Assembly (NCBI RefSeq): GCF_004362245.1
Contig: NZ_SNWM01000001.1
Span: 620,001-684,000, forward strand
Reading direction: 5' to 3'
From: Pedobacter duraquae
GTDB lineage: Bacteria; Bacteroidota; Bacteroidia; Sphingobacteriales; Sphingobacteriaceae
Length of the DNA stretch: 64,000 nt
Positions within the stretch are counted from its first letter, which is position 1. The number at the start of each line of letters is the position of its first letter. A program made the position numbers and the translations under genes. This document shows positions 15,947 through 24,157 of the stretch, in pieces. The notes beneath the pieces were generated by a model that was given only the letters and a program-made list of their open reading frames with translations, made no database searches and had not been told where the DNA came from.

Positions 15947-17539
15947 ATGGAAAACGCGTTATCAGCTAAAAAAAACCGGGAAAATGCGGTTTTGCTTTCG
16001 CTAAGCAATGCCATAGCAACGATCAGGGACAAATCGGATCTTTTCGATGTGATTGACCAGAAACTTAAAAGTCTTTTCGATTTTGAGGATTTTGTGATAT
16101 GCATCATTAGTGACGACCAGCAAACGCATAGCCCATTTTTATACAATCAAAGAGAAGATTTCCAGAAAAATGCAGGAATTGCGCCGGCCTCTACCAGAAG
16201 CTACACCATTGACGACGGTTTATGCCACGCGATGATGGCAACTACAGTACCTGTAGTTTTTGACGTTGCCGAGGTATTAGCCTGGGACAACCCTCCCGCC
16301 TGGCTGAGTTTCTGGCAAAACCTCGGTATCAAGGAAATGATTGGACTTCCAATATCTGACAGAGGTATCTGCGTTGGTTTCTTTTATCTCTACACTAAAG
16401 AAAAAAACGTTGTTTCCAATACTTATTACGACATCCTGCACAGCATATCCCTCCAGATCTCTGTCGCCGTATCTAATATCAGGGCAAACGAAAAGATAGC
16501 AGCACAATTACAGGAAATTAACTTATACAAACAGCAACTCGAGGAGGAGAAATCCTACTTACAAGAGCAGGTAGAAAAGAGTTACCGGCATAACGAAATC
16601 ATAGGACAAGGTGCGGGAATACAAAATGTATTTCAACTTGTTGACCAGGTAGCTTCATCTGACAGCACTGTGCTTATCCTTGGCGAAACAGGTACTGGAA
16701 AAGAATTGATTGCGAGGGCTATCCACAATGGATCTCCGCGACAGAGCAAGCTCATGATCAAGCTGAATTGCGCTGCGTTACCACCCGACCTAGTAGAGAG
16801 TGAGTTATTCGGACATGAAAAGGGCAGCTTCACCGGCGCAACAGAGCGGCGTATTGGGAAATTTGAACTCGCTCACAATGGCACTCTTTTTCTTGATGAA
16901 ATTGGTGAACTTTCTTTAGCACTGCAGGTGAAATTGCTACGTGCATTACAGGAAAAGGAGATTGAGCGTGTAGGCGGACGCAGCGTGATCAAGACAAATG
17001 TCAGAATTCTTGCGGCAACTAATAGAAATCTGGCACAGGAAGTAGAAGAAGGACGTTTCCGAAGCGACTTGTATTATCGACTCAACGTGTTCCCTATTAC
17101 CATACCGCCCTTAAGAGATCGCAAAGAAGATATTCCGGACCTGGCAATGCATTTCATCAACCGTTTTGCAAAAAAAACCGGCAAAGATGTCAGAACATTA
17201 ACGAAACACGTATCTAAAACTTTAATGGCTTATCCATGGCCTGGTAATATTCGCGAGTTGGAGCATCTGGTTGAGCGAAGTGTATTACTCAGTAAGGGTC
17301 CTGTGTTGCGTGAAGTATACCTACCTAAAGTTGAGCACATCAATCCCGATAACGGAGCCAAAGACAATCGGATAAAAACGATTTACGAAAACGAAAGGGA
17401 TCATATCCTTACGACGTTGAAACTCTGTCGGGGAAAAATTTCCGGCGTTGGTGGAGCGGCGGAAATTTTAGGCATCCCGGCGACGACATTAAACTCGAAA
17501 ATCAAAAAATTCCAGATCAAACGAGCGCATATACTATGA
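15947..17539 (+). CDS. GAF-AAA+-Fis sigma-54 activator (activator 2)
   Basis: The 530-residue activator has a GAF sensory domain (about 16-180), a coiled-coil linker (181-214), an AAA+ module with Walker A GETGTGKE near 246-253, the GSFTGA contact loop and LFLDEIGEL Walker B, and a C-terminal Fis-type helix-turn-helix. The arrangement resembles FhlA-type activators, in which a GAF domain binds a small ligand. It is the divergent neighbour of the eleven-gene operon and overlaps the next activator by four bases (ATGA), so the two are co-translated. The start ATG gives a natural N-terminus before the GAF domain. Confidence 0.9.
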   Translation: MENALSAKKNRENAVLLSLSNAIATIRDKSDLFDVIDQKLKSLFDFEDFVICIISDDQQTHSPFLYNQREDFQKNAGIAPASTRSYTIDDGLCHAMMATTVPVVFDVAEVLAWDNPPAWLSFWQNLGIKEMIGLPISDRGICVGFFYLYTKEKNVVSNTYYDILHSISLQISVAVSNIRANEKIAAQLQEINLYKQQLEEEKSYLQEQVEKSYRHNEIIGQGAGIQNVFQLVDQVASSDSTVLILGETGTGKELIARAIHNGSPRQSKLMIKLNCAALPPDLVESELFGHEKGSFTGATERRIGKFELAHNGTLFLDEIGELSLALQVKLLRALQEKEIERVGGRSVIKTNVRILAATNRNLAQEVEEGRFRSDLYYRLNVFPITIPPLRDRKEDIPDLAMHFINRFAKKTGKDVRTLTKHVSKTLMAYPWPGNIRELEHLVERSVLLSKGPVLREVYLPKVEHINPDNGAKDNRIKTIYENERDHILTTLKLCRGKISGVGGAAEILGIPATTLNSKIKKFQIKRAHIL

Positions 17540-19467
17540 TGACAGAACGTATTCTTATCGTCGAAGACGAATTTATAGTTGCCCATGACCTGCAGATGAT
17601 CCTGAGTCATGCCGGCTATAAAGTAGCAGGCGTAGCAGACTCAGTCAAAAATGCATTGATTTTACTCGACAAAAAAGAAGTGGACCTGGTTCTGCTGGAT
17701 ATTTTTCTAAAAGGCAAACAGACAGGGATTGACTTAGCAAGAATACTAATGGAAAGGCAGATTCCATTCATTTACATTTCTGCAAACTCTAATGAGCGCG
17801 TGCTCGAAGCGGCAAAATCAACCCTACCTTACGGCTTTATCGTAAAGCCGTATCGCGAGAAAGATGTATTATTAAGCATAGACATAGCAAGATACAGAAC
17901 CAACCACAGCCAAAATCTTAAAATAAGCAGCAAGCTATTTATGGAGGATTTCATTGTTAGCATTTCTATGAAACCTTTGAGTTGGCAAAAAAAGCTGTTA
18001 CTAATTGCAGGTGCCTTTCAGCCTTATATACCTTTTGATTTTTTGGGAATTATAGGTATAACTAAAGATAAACTAAGATTTTCGGAGGTTGGGATATCAA
18101 GAAAACAATTTGACGAATATGAATTATTGCCTATTGATGAATTCCTGGAAGCTTCAGGAATCAATACTGCAGACAAAAAATCTACCCATTCCCTATTTCC
18201 TGAACATATAGACGATGCGATTTTTATGGGGGAAGCTTTTACCGATTTGACCGACCAAGTTCCTATTAAAAATCTTGTTGCCAAAACATATCATTTAAAA
18301 TCCAATTTAATAAAATCGATAAGGCTTGACAACGGCGATTTAATCACTTTCTCATTCTACAGCAGGCTAGATACTATTTTCAAACAAGAGCATTTGGATT
18401 TGCTTCATGCACTCGAACCGACATTGATTGGTAATCTGGCTCATATTATTGAATTGGAAAAAGCAGAAGTATCCAGACAACAGGGCATCAAAGAACCAGT
18501 ACCAACTGTTTTTAATCCGCCTCATGAAACTATCTTTCAAAAAATTATAGGTCGAAGTCCCGCAATATTAAATCTCCTCGATCAGCTCTTAATTGTAGCC
18601 CCAACCGATACTTCCGTATTAATTACCGGAGAAAGCGGCACGGGAAAGGAAATGATTGCGCAAAACCTGCACAGACTATCAGCGAGAAGAAATAAATCCA
18701 TGGTTGCAGTAAACTGCGCGGCATTACCAGCAGATCTTATCGAATCGATCTTATTTGGTCATGAAAAAGGCGCTTTCACCGGCGCATCAAACCGCAGAAT
18801 TGGAAAATTTGAGGAAGCTAATGGCGGCACCATATTTCTGGATGAAATTGGCGAAATGCCTTTTGACCTGCAGGCGAAACTATTGCGTGTATTACAGGAA
18901 AAAGAAATCGAACGGGTTGGCGGTGGCACTCCTATCGCTGTAGACCTCCGAATCATTGCCGCAACCAATCTGAACCTCGAAAAGGAAATTGCGAAGGGTA
19001 AATTCCGGTTGGATCTTTTCTTCAGGTTAAACGTGTTTCCTCTTGAAGTACCTTCATTACGTGCACGGAAAGAGGACATCGCTGTTCTTGCAAGCTATTT
19101 TATCGAAAAACATAGCAAAGAACTTGGGAAAATAATTACCGGGGCATCTGCAAATTTTATGGATCAACTGAGTCGTTATCACTGGCCAGGAAACATCAGA
19201 GAATTAGAGCATGTAATTATCAGAAGCATCCTGCTATCGAAAAAGCCTGAGTTACACGAAAATTTACTGGATTTTAATGTAGAAAAAGAAGAAAAAGCCG
19301 CCTTTTCCAGCACAAAGACTATTGCAGAAAACGAACGCGATCACATTCTAAACGTATTAAATCAATGCAAGGGCCGTATTTCGGGACCGGGTGGTGCGGC
19401 GGAATTGCTTGGAATTCCTGCAACGACATTAAATTCAAAAATGAAGAAATTGGGGTTGAGACGCTAA
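17536..19467 (+). CDS. REC-AAA+-Fis response-regulator activator (activator 3)
   Basis: The 643-residue product begins with a receiver domain (1-120: acidic VEDEF, phosphoacceptor Asp in [16 protein letters not shown] and the VKPY Lys). A central region of about 200 residues follows without a clear motif. The AAA+ module has [14 protein letters not shown] and FLDEIGEM, and the Fis-type HTH ends [15 protein letters not shown]. Phosphorylation by a partner kinase would normally control such a protein; the HisKA_2 kinase in the adjacent operon is the best candidate (inference). It starts inside the stop of activator 2. Codon 2 is also ATG and could be the true start. Confidence 0.9.
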   Translation: MMTERILIVEDEFIVAHDLQMILSHAGYKVAGVADSVKNALILLDKKEVDLVLLDIFLKGKQTGIDLARILMERQIPFIYISANSNERVLEAAKSTLPYGFIVKPYREKDVLLSIDIARYRTNHSQNLKISSKLFMEDFIVSISMKPLSWQKKLLLIAGAFQPYIPFDFLGIIGITKDKLRFSEVGISRKQFDEYELLPIDEFLEASGINTADKKSTHSLFPEHIDDAIFMGEAFTDLTDQVPIKNLVAKTYHLKSNLIKSIRLDNGDLITFSFYSRLDTIFKQEHLDLLHALEPTLIGNLAHIIELEKAEVSRQQGIKEPVPTVFNPPHETIFQKIIGRSPAILNLLDQLLIVAPTDTSVLITGESGTGKEMIAQNLHRLSARRNKSMVAVNCAALPADLIESILFGHEKGAFTGASNRRIGKFEEANGGTIFLDEIGEMPFDLQAKLLRVLQEKEIERVGGGTPIAVDLRIIAATNLNLEKEIAKGKFRLDLFFRLNVFPLEVPSLRARKEDIAVLASYFIEKHSKELGKIITGASANFMDQLSRYHWPGNIRELEHVIIRSILLSKKPELHENLLDFNVEKEEKAAFSSTKTIAENERDHILNVLNQCKGRISGPGGAAELLGIPATTLNSKMKKLGLRR

Positions 19468-19492
19468 AGCCAATTGGGATGACCATAGTGAA

Positions 19493-19510
19493 TTCACGAT
19501 ATATAGTGAG
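19493..19510 (+). promoter_or_regulatory. Putative enhancer (UAS) copy d
   Basis: TTCACGATATATAGTGAG points toward activator 4. It is preceded by the palindrome GTGAATTCAC (19488-19497), and ATAGTGA occurs twice 18 bases apart (19485 and 19503). Confidence 0.6.
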
Positions 19511-19560
19511 TTTTTTTGTTGCTGAAAAAATTAAAACACTAATATAAAGACGGTTACTAA

Positions 19561-19576
19561 TTGGTATCGGAATTGT
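19561..19576 (+). promoter_or_regulatory. Candidate -24/-12 promoter of activator 4
   Basis: TTGGTATCGGAATTGT repeats the -24 half TTGGTATC of the operon promoter, with TTG at -12 in the right register but T in place of C. It lies 52 bp downstream of copy d. The ATG at 19604 is 27 bases further, similar to the other two cases, which favours that start. Confidence 0.4.
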
Positions 19577-19603
19577 AATTAGCGCATAGTGGTTGATATA
19601 AAG

Positions 19604-21544
19604 ATGATAAAAGAAAAAATCCTAATTGTTGAAGATGAATTTATTGTAGCAAATGATCTGCGGATCATGCTGGAAAAATCGGGTTATAAAGTTTGTGGCA
19701 TTGCTCCATCTGTGCCGAAGGCGCTTGAACTCATTAAAACCAAAGCGCCGAACTGGATTCTGCTAGACATCTTTCTGCAGGGCGACAAAACGGGAATTGA
19801 CCTTGCCGGGCAGCTTACAGAAATGGATATCCCATTTATTTACATTTCCGCAAATACAAACCAGGGCATCCTGGAAGCAGCAAAAGCAACCCTTCCCTAC
19901 GGCTTTCTGGTAAAGCCATTTCGAGAAAAAGACCTTATGGTGATGCTCGATATTGCACAGTATCGCCACGCCCAAAAACAGAAATACACCAATAATACGG
20001 AGCCCGGACTTCAGCAGCAGCTTGAGCATATCTTTAGTAAAAACGAAGCGTTAGCCGAAAAGATCAAACAAGCTGGAAGCGTTTTAAATGCCGTGCTTCC
20101 ATTTGATTTTTTATGGATTTCAAGGATTCAACCCAAGACAAGCACTAGAGACCTCTATATTCAACGCGTAAACAGCAACAGTTTTCGCACTTATACTGCA
20201 GATCAGTTATGCTCAGAACTCCTGGTATCATCACGTGACTTTAAAGTGTGGAATACCAATGCAACGCCCAATGCCGGAAAACCGATCTTCAACGGCTATG
20301 ATTTCAGGAAGCTACGCATGGAAAGTAATTGGATCAAAGCGACGTCTGATCACTTTAAATTAGAATCAGCATTAATCACAGAACTTAAACTGAATGATGA
20401 AACTTTTCAGCTGATCTTTTTTTCTCATGCGCCAGAAATGTACACCAGGGTTCATTCAGATATGAGTGGCCGGTTTGAGTCTAGCCTCAAATTCATGATT
20501 GAGCAGTCTATTTATGGCAAAGACCTTTCGACTGCAGTACAAATCCAGGAAAGCCCTTCTATTCAGCCTGCAAAAATTGCAGTATTGGGCGATTTTAATG
20601 GGATTATCGGGAACAGCCGTTTGCTCCATACCGTGTTCGAAAAAATAACATTGGTGGCGCCAGACGATACCTCTGTGCTTATCCTCGGAGAAAGCGGCAC
20701 CGGTAAAGAGAAAATTGCCCTGACAATACACAAACTTTCCCCTAGAGCTTCAAAACCACTAATTACAGTAAACTGTGCGGCATTGCCACTCTCCCTGATC
20801 GAATCTGAATTATTTGGCCACGAAAAGGGTGCATTCACAGGCGCCAACGAAAAGCGAATTGGTAAATTTGAGCAGGCAGATGGCGGATCCATTTTTCTTG
20901 ATGAGATTGGTGAGCTCCCGCTTGAAGCACAGGTAAAACTGTTAAGGGTATTACAAGAAAAAGAAATAGAGCGCCTGGGTGGAAACCTGACAAAAAAGAT
21001 CAATGTCCGCATTATCACGGCTACTAACAGAAACCTGGAAAAAGAAGTAGCCGAAGGCAGGTTCAGATTGGATCTTTATTACCGTTTAAATGTATTTCCA
21101 ATTGAACTTCCTGCACTTCGTCAGCGGAAAGAAGATATTGAAGTATTGGTACATCACTTCCTGGATAAGTACAGTAAAAAGAACTCCAGGGCAGTTACCG
21201 GCATTTCTGCTGAAGCTTTAGCCAGTCTGCAGGCATATGACTGGCCCGGAAACATCAGGGAGCTGGAACACCTTATAGAGCGCAGTATGCTGATGGCCAA
21301 TGGTACGGAAATAACTGAGATAGATCTACCTACTCCCAGCACCTCAGCCTTTGCTGAGGTTGGCGACAACTTCAAGGCAAAGACTATGGAAGAGATGGAA
21401 AGGGATCACATTATGCGCGTGCTTAAAATGTGTAACGGGAAAGTATACGGACCGGGCGGTGCAGCCGAAGTTTTAAATATACCTTCAACAACTTTAAACT
21501 CTAAAATTAAAAAGCTTGGGATTCGTTACGAATTTGTGAAATAA
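19604..21544 (+). CDS. REC-AAA+-Fis response-regulator activator (activator 4)
   Basis: The 646-residue paralogue of activator 3 has a receiver (VEDEFIV, phosphoacceptor in WILLDIFLQGD, FISANT-like turn, LVKPF), a linker of about 210 residues, AAA+ with [14 protein letters not shown] and IFLDEIGEL, and a Fis-type HTH with [13 protein letters not shown]. The ATG at 19604 is preferred to an in-frame ATG at 19589, because it gives the usual [14 protein letters not shown]-terminus and leaves room for transcription from the candidate promoter at 19561. It is separated from activator 3 by 136 bp holding its own enhancer copy, so it is probably autoregulated. It ends 6 bases before a convergent gene. 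Confidence 0.9.
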   Translation: MIKEKILIVEDEFIVANDLRIMLEKSGYKVCGIAPSVPKALELIKTKAPNWILLDIFLQGDKTGIDLAGQLTEMDIPFIYISANTNQGILEAAKATLPYGFLVKPFREKDLMVMLDIAQYRHAQKQKYTNNTEPGLQQQLEHIFSKNEALAEKIKQAGSVLNAVLPFDFLWISRIQPKTSTRDLYIQRVNSNSFRTYTADQLCSELLVSSRDFKVWNTNATPNAGKPIFNGYDFRKLRMESNWIKATSDHFKLESALITELKLNDETFQLIFFSHAPEMYTRVHSDMSGRFESSLKFMIEQSIYGKDLSTAVQIQESPSIQPAKIAVLGDFNGIIGNSRLLHTVFEKITLVAPDDTSVLILGESGTGKEKIALTIHKLSPRASKPLITVNCAALPLSLIESELFGHEKGAFTGANEKRIGKFEQADGGSIFLDEIGELPLEAQVKLLRVLQEKEIERLGGNLTKKINVRIITATNRNLEKEVAEGRFRLDLYYRLNVFPIELPALRQRKEDIEVLVHHFLDKYSKKNSRAVTGISAEALASLQAYDWPGNIRELEHLIERSMLMANGTEITEIDLPTPSTSAFAEVGDNFKAKTMEEMERDHIMRVLKMCNGKVYGPGGAAEVLNIPSTTLNSKIKKLGIRYEFVK

Positions 21545-21550
21545 CAAATA

Positions 21551-22225
21551 CTAAAGGTCCAAGCCATTGGCATCAGTAGTTAATATTTCGCTCATGTAAT
21601 TCAGAAAAGGCCGCATATTTACAAACGTTTGGACTACCAATTCAGCAAAATTTCCGTTGAGAACTTCGGCATCAGAAAATCTTTTAACAAGAAGAAATTG
21701 TTTATATCGGATTAAGTCGATATCCGGATGTGTAGTATCAAATCCTTTTGGTGCTGTCTTGAGCTGATCGCCCTGTAAGGCTTTGAAATCAGCAATAAAA
21801 TCTGGCGCTTGCAGAATCTCGCGAAGCGGTGCGGCATCAAATGCCAGACTTTCCCGAACCAACTTAAGATCATCTGCATTTGGCCCCCAAAATCCTCCAC
21901 CAATGAAGGTATTGCCCGGCTCAAGCTGAAAATAATAGCTACCTCTCCGCGACTTACCGGCTCTCTTAAAGCTTCCGCTCCAGTGTGTTTTATATGGCGT
22001 TTTATCTTTCGAAAAACGGGTATCCCGGTAAATACGGTAGAGACTCTTTTTCCCGGATAAGGTTTCAATCACATCTTGTTTATTCAGACCATCAAGTAGC
22101 TCATCGGCAAATGCTTCTATCTCTTGTTGCTCTTGAAGATACTCTTGCTTATGGTCTGCAAACCATGTTCTGTCATTATTATCTTTTAAGCTTTTAAGAA
22201 ATTGAAAGTTCGAGACCTTGATCAT
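21551..22225 (-). CDS. DUF2461 domain protein
   Basis: This 224-residue protein fits the DUF2461/TIGR02453 family: NNDRTWFADHKQEY near the N-terminus, RIYRDTRFSKDKTPYKTHW and YYFQLEPGNTFIGGGFW are the typical blocks. The family's function is unknown. It is cytoplasmic by lack of signal. The start is supported by a perfect TAnnTTTG element four bases upstream, implying a nearly leaderless mRNA. Confidence 0.85.
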   Translation of the reverse strand: MIKVSNFQFLKSLKDNNDRTWFADHKQEYLQEQQEIEAFADELLDGLNKQDVIETLSGKKSLYRIYRDTRFSKDKTPYKTHWSGSFKRAGKSRRGSYYFQLEPGNTFIGGGFWGPNADDLKLVRESLAFDAAPLREILQAPDFIADFKALQGDQLKTAPKGFDTTHPDIDLIRYKQFLLVKRFSDAEVLNGNFAELVVQTFVNMRPFLNYMSEILTTDANGLDL

Positions 22226-22229
22226 ACTA

Positions 22230-22237
22230 CAAATATA
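22230..22237 (-). promoter_or_regulatory. -7 promoter element, leaderless arrangement
   Basis: On the minus strand TATATTTG (TAnnTTTG consensus) ends four bases before the ATG at 22225, which puts the expected transcription start at or next to the start codon. Confidence 0.55.
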
Positions 22238-22316
22238 CTGCTAAGCAACCAAACACATCTATGCTTAAGTTGTTTTATCGGTATATTCATGCCCTTTAAA
22301 GACAACGCCCTTCTCT

Positions 22317-23543
22317 ATGAGATCATTTAAAAAAGCTATTTTGCCGATCTTCCTGATTGTTCTCTGCTTTGCTACTGCCTTATATTTTTATTTGAAACGT
22401 GGAGACCCTGCCTGGAACAAAATGACTTGGGGAACAGCGGTGAGCGACCGGTATCTCTGGCCAATGATGGTTAGCACAGCACGCTTCATAACTCCGGACG
22501 GACTATCTATAGAAGTTTCAGAGTTCGGACATGAACAATACTATCCATTGAGCGGCAAGTGGGGTGTGGGAAATGGAGAAAATCACGGGAATAATGAGCC
22601 CCTACCTTTAAAACTAAGCATAGACTGGCTTTCACTCAGGGAGAAAACATGGTACAAGGGAGCGTTTGAATTACCAGAAGCAAGATTGGACAGTCTGTTT
22701 AAAGCAGTTAAAGGTGATCAGCTGGTTCTCGGTCTCGATACAGGCGGTGTTATTGTTCTGTGGGTTAAAGGCGCAGGCGGGAAACGAGAAGCAGCCACAT
22801 TTACTGCCAGGGCTTATCAGCCTGACTGGAAAAATTCTGACCTCAGTCCGAAGGAAACTGAAAGTGCATACATGGATCGAGTTTACCAGCTGGTAACACC
22901 TGAAGAGCGCGATGCAATAGCGCTTGCACAACCACTCAAAGAGCAAAAAGCAAAAGATGGGGTATACACAGGTATCTATGAATTTATCGCAGAGATGCGG
23001 ATGGAAGGTGATAATTTATTGCTGGTTCATAAACAACATGACTCTATGGCGCTCATTAATCTTGGAGGTGTACCGAAAGCACTGAATCAAGGAGATTTAA
23101 TCCGGCTGGACTGGAAAATCCGTCAGCATAGTGCAAACCGGGATTCGGTAGCACCTGCACAAAGACAAGTGGTATTAAATGCGAGTCTTTTTGAGAAAGG
23201 TAAGCTCTCTAAGCTTATCGACAGACATATTCCTGATCTGGAGGGCGCTTATTTGACCACACACATCAGCGAACCCGGTAAAGAGCTGATGCAAAGAACC
23301 ATAAGCTATTATCTCGCCAATTCTAAAGATAAGGATATCAGGAAAGCTGTTGATCTGGATAAAGCAGACATTAAATTTACCGTTGATGATTATGGCTTCA
23401 AAACAGAACGCGGCTACAAAATAGCGATTACACCCAATGTAGCAAACCCTTCATTTGCCCACTGGGTGTATTATTCGCCAAGACATTTATTCTATATTAT
23501 GGAATGGGAAGAAGCCAGGAAACTGAAAGCACAAACTGAATAG
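22317..23543 (+). CDS. DUF2931-like membrane-anchored protein
   Basis: The 408-residue product has an N-terminal hydrophobic segment (ILPIFLIVLCFATALYFYL) that could be an uncleaved anchor. The first part resembles DUF2931 proteins: LKLSIDWLSLREKTWYKGAFELP followed by LDSLFKAV is the family pattern. The C-terminal half (about 200-408) is an extra region I do not recognise. It would face the periplasm. It stands alone, with a strong terminator 80 bases downstream. Confidence 0.65.
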   Translation: MRSFKKAILPIFLIVLCFATALYFYLKRGDPAWNKMTWGTAVSDRYLWPMMVSTARFITPDGLSIEVSEFGHEQYYPLSGKWGVGNGENHGNNEPLPLKLSIDWLSLREKTWYKGAFELPEARLDSLFKAVKGDQLVLGLDTGGVIVLWVKGAGGKREAATFTARAYQPDWKNSDLSPKETESAYMDRVYQLVTPEERDAIALAQPLKEQKAKDGVYTGIYEFIAEMRMEGDNLLLVHKQHDSMALINLGGVPKALNQGDLIRLDWKIRQHSANRDSVAPAQRQVVLNASLFEKGKLSKLIDRHIPDLEGAYLTTHISEPGKELMQRTISYYLANSKDKDIRKAVDLDKADIKFTVDDYGFKTERGYKIAITPNVANPSFAHWVYYSPRHLFYIMEWEEARKLKAQTE

Positions 23544-23622
23544 CCGTTCATTCCGTTCAAGACTTAATCCCATTTGCAAGCGATTTATAAAATTTCGATG
23601 TTTGTTGAGAGAGCGTTAAGTT

Positions 23623-23659
23623 GCGGGGCAAGGCCGAGAGGTCTGCCCTGCTTTTTTTT
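23623..23659 (+). terminator. Strong intrinsic terminator
   Basis: GCGGGGCA (23623-23630) pairs with TGCCCTGC (23644-23651) with one G-U pair; the inner AGGCC and GGTCT extend the stem. Eight T follow (23652-23659). It ends the DUF2931-like transcription unit. Confidence 0.9.
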
Positions 23660-23724
23660 ACAGGTCAGCACAACATAATTAATGCAACATAGTTGAAATA
23701 ACTATTATTTGGCTAACTTTAAGC

Positions 23725-23853
23725 ATGCGAAAAAAAATAACATTCGGATTGCTTCTGTTAGTGGTATCTGTACTTTCCCCTTCTTGCAAACATGAAAAAA
23801 TTGACACAAACAAAATCTATGGCCGATATCTAAAAAGTCATATCAGAAAATAG
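23725..23853 (+). CDS. Very short lipoprotein, possibly truncated
   Basis: The ATG at 23725 opens a 42-residue frame that begins with a convincing lipoprotein signal (MRKKITFGLLLLVVSVLSPSC, lipobox cysteine at 21). Only about 20 mature residues follow (HEKIDTNKIYGRYLKSHIRK) before TAG. Many Bacteroidota lipoproteins have this kind of start, so this may be the 5' remnant of a longer gene cut by a stop or deletion, or a genuine micro-lipoprotein. No downstream frame clearly continues it. Confidence 0.4.
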   Translation: MRKKITFGLLLLVVSVLSPSCKHEKIDTNKIYGRYLKSHIRK

Positions 23854-23866
23854 TGTTACGTCCTTG

Positions 23867-24061
23867 CTAATTCTGAAACCTATAAAACGTTCGAAGGCAT
23901 TTTCCGCATACGTAATGTTTAGCTGGGATAAAGAAAAAGATCCTTTTAAACACGTAGCCTCTAGGTTTACGGATACAATCGTCATAGTTACAGTATGGGC
24001 ATTTCACAGTGTTGTGAGAATATGGAGCGGCAGATATTCTGAGTTCTTGTTCTACATTCAT
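23867..24061 (-). CDS. Small zinc-ribbon protein (64 aa)
   Basis: The 64-residue product has two CxxC pairs, CPYC (about 21-24) and CGKC (52-55), spaced as in a zinc ribbon. Between them lies a basic and aromatic region (RKPRGYVFKRIFFFIPAKHYVC). No signal peptide is present. The paired cysteines and compact length argue for a real gene over the overlapping plus-strand frame, which has no motif. The function is not known; such ribbons often bind nucleic acid or act as adaptors. Confidence 0.55.
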   Translation of the reverse strand: MNVEQELRISAAPYSHNTVKCPYCNYDDCIRKPRGYVFKRIFFFIPAKHYVCGKCLRTFYRFQN

Positions 24062-24157
24062 TTAGGATTGATTGAGTGCTTAAGTGAATAATTGATGTAA
24101 AATTCACGAAAACGACAGAAACAAACCTGACAGAAACCTCAAGAGAACTGACAGAAT

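Noticed and set aside
23864..24091. 75-residue plus-strand frame
   Set aside because: It is antisense to the zinc-ribbon frame, has no motif and no promoter.
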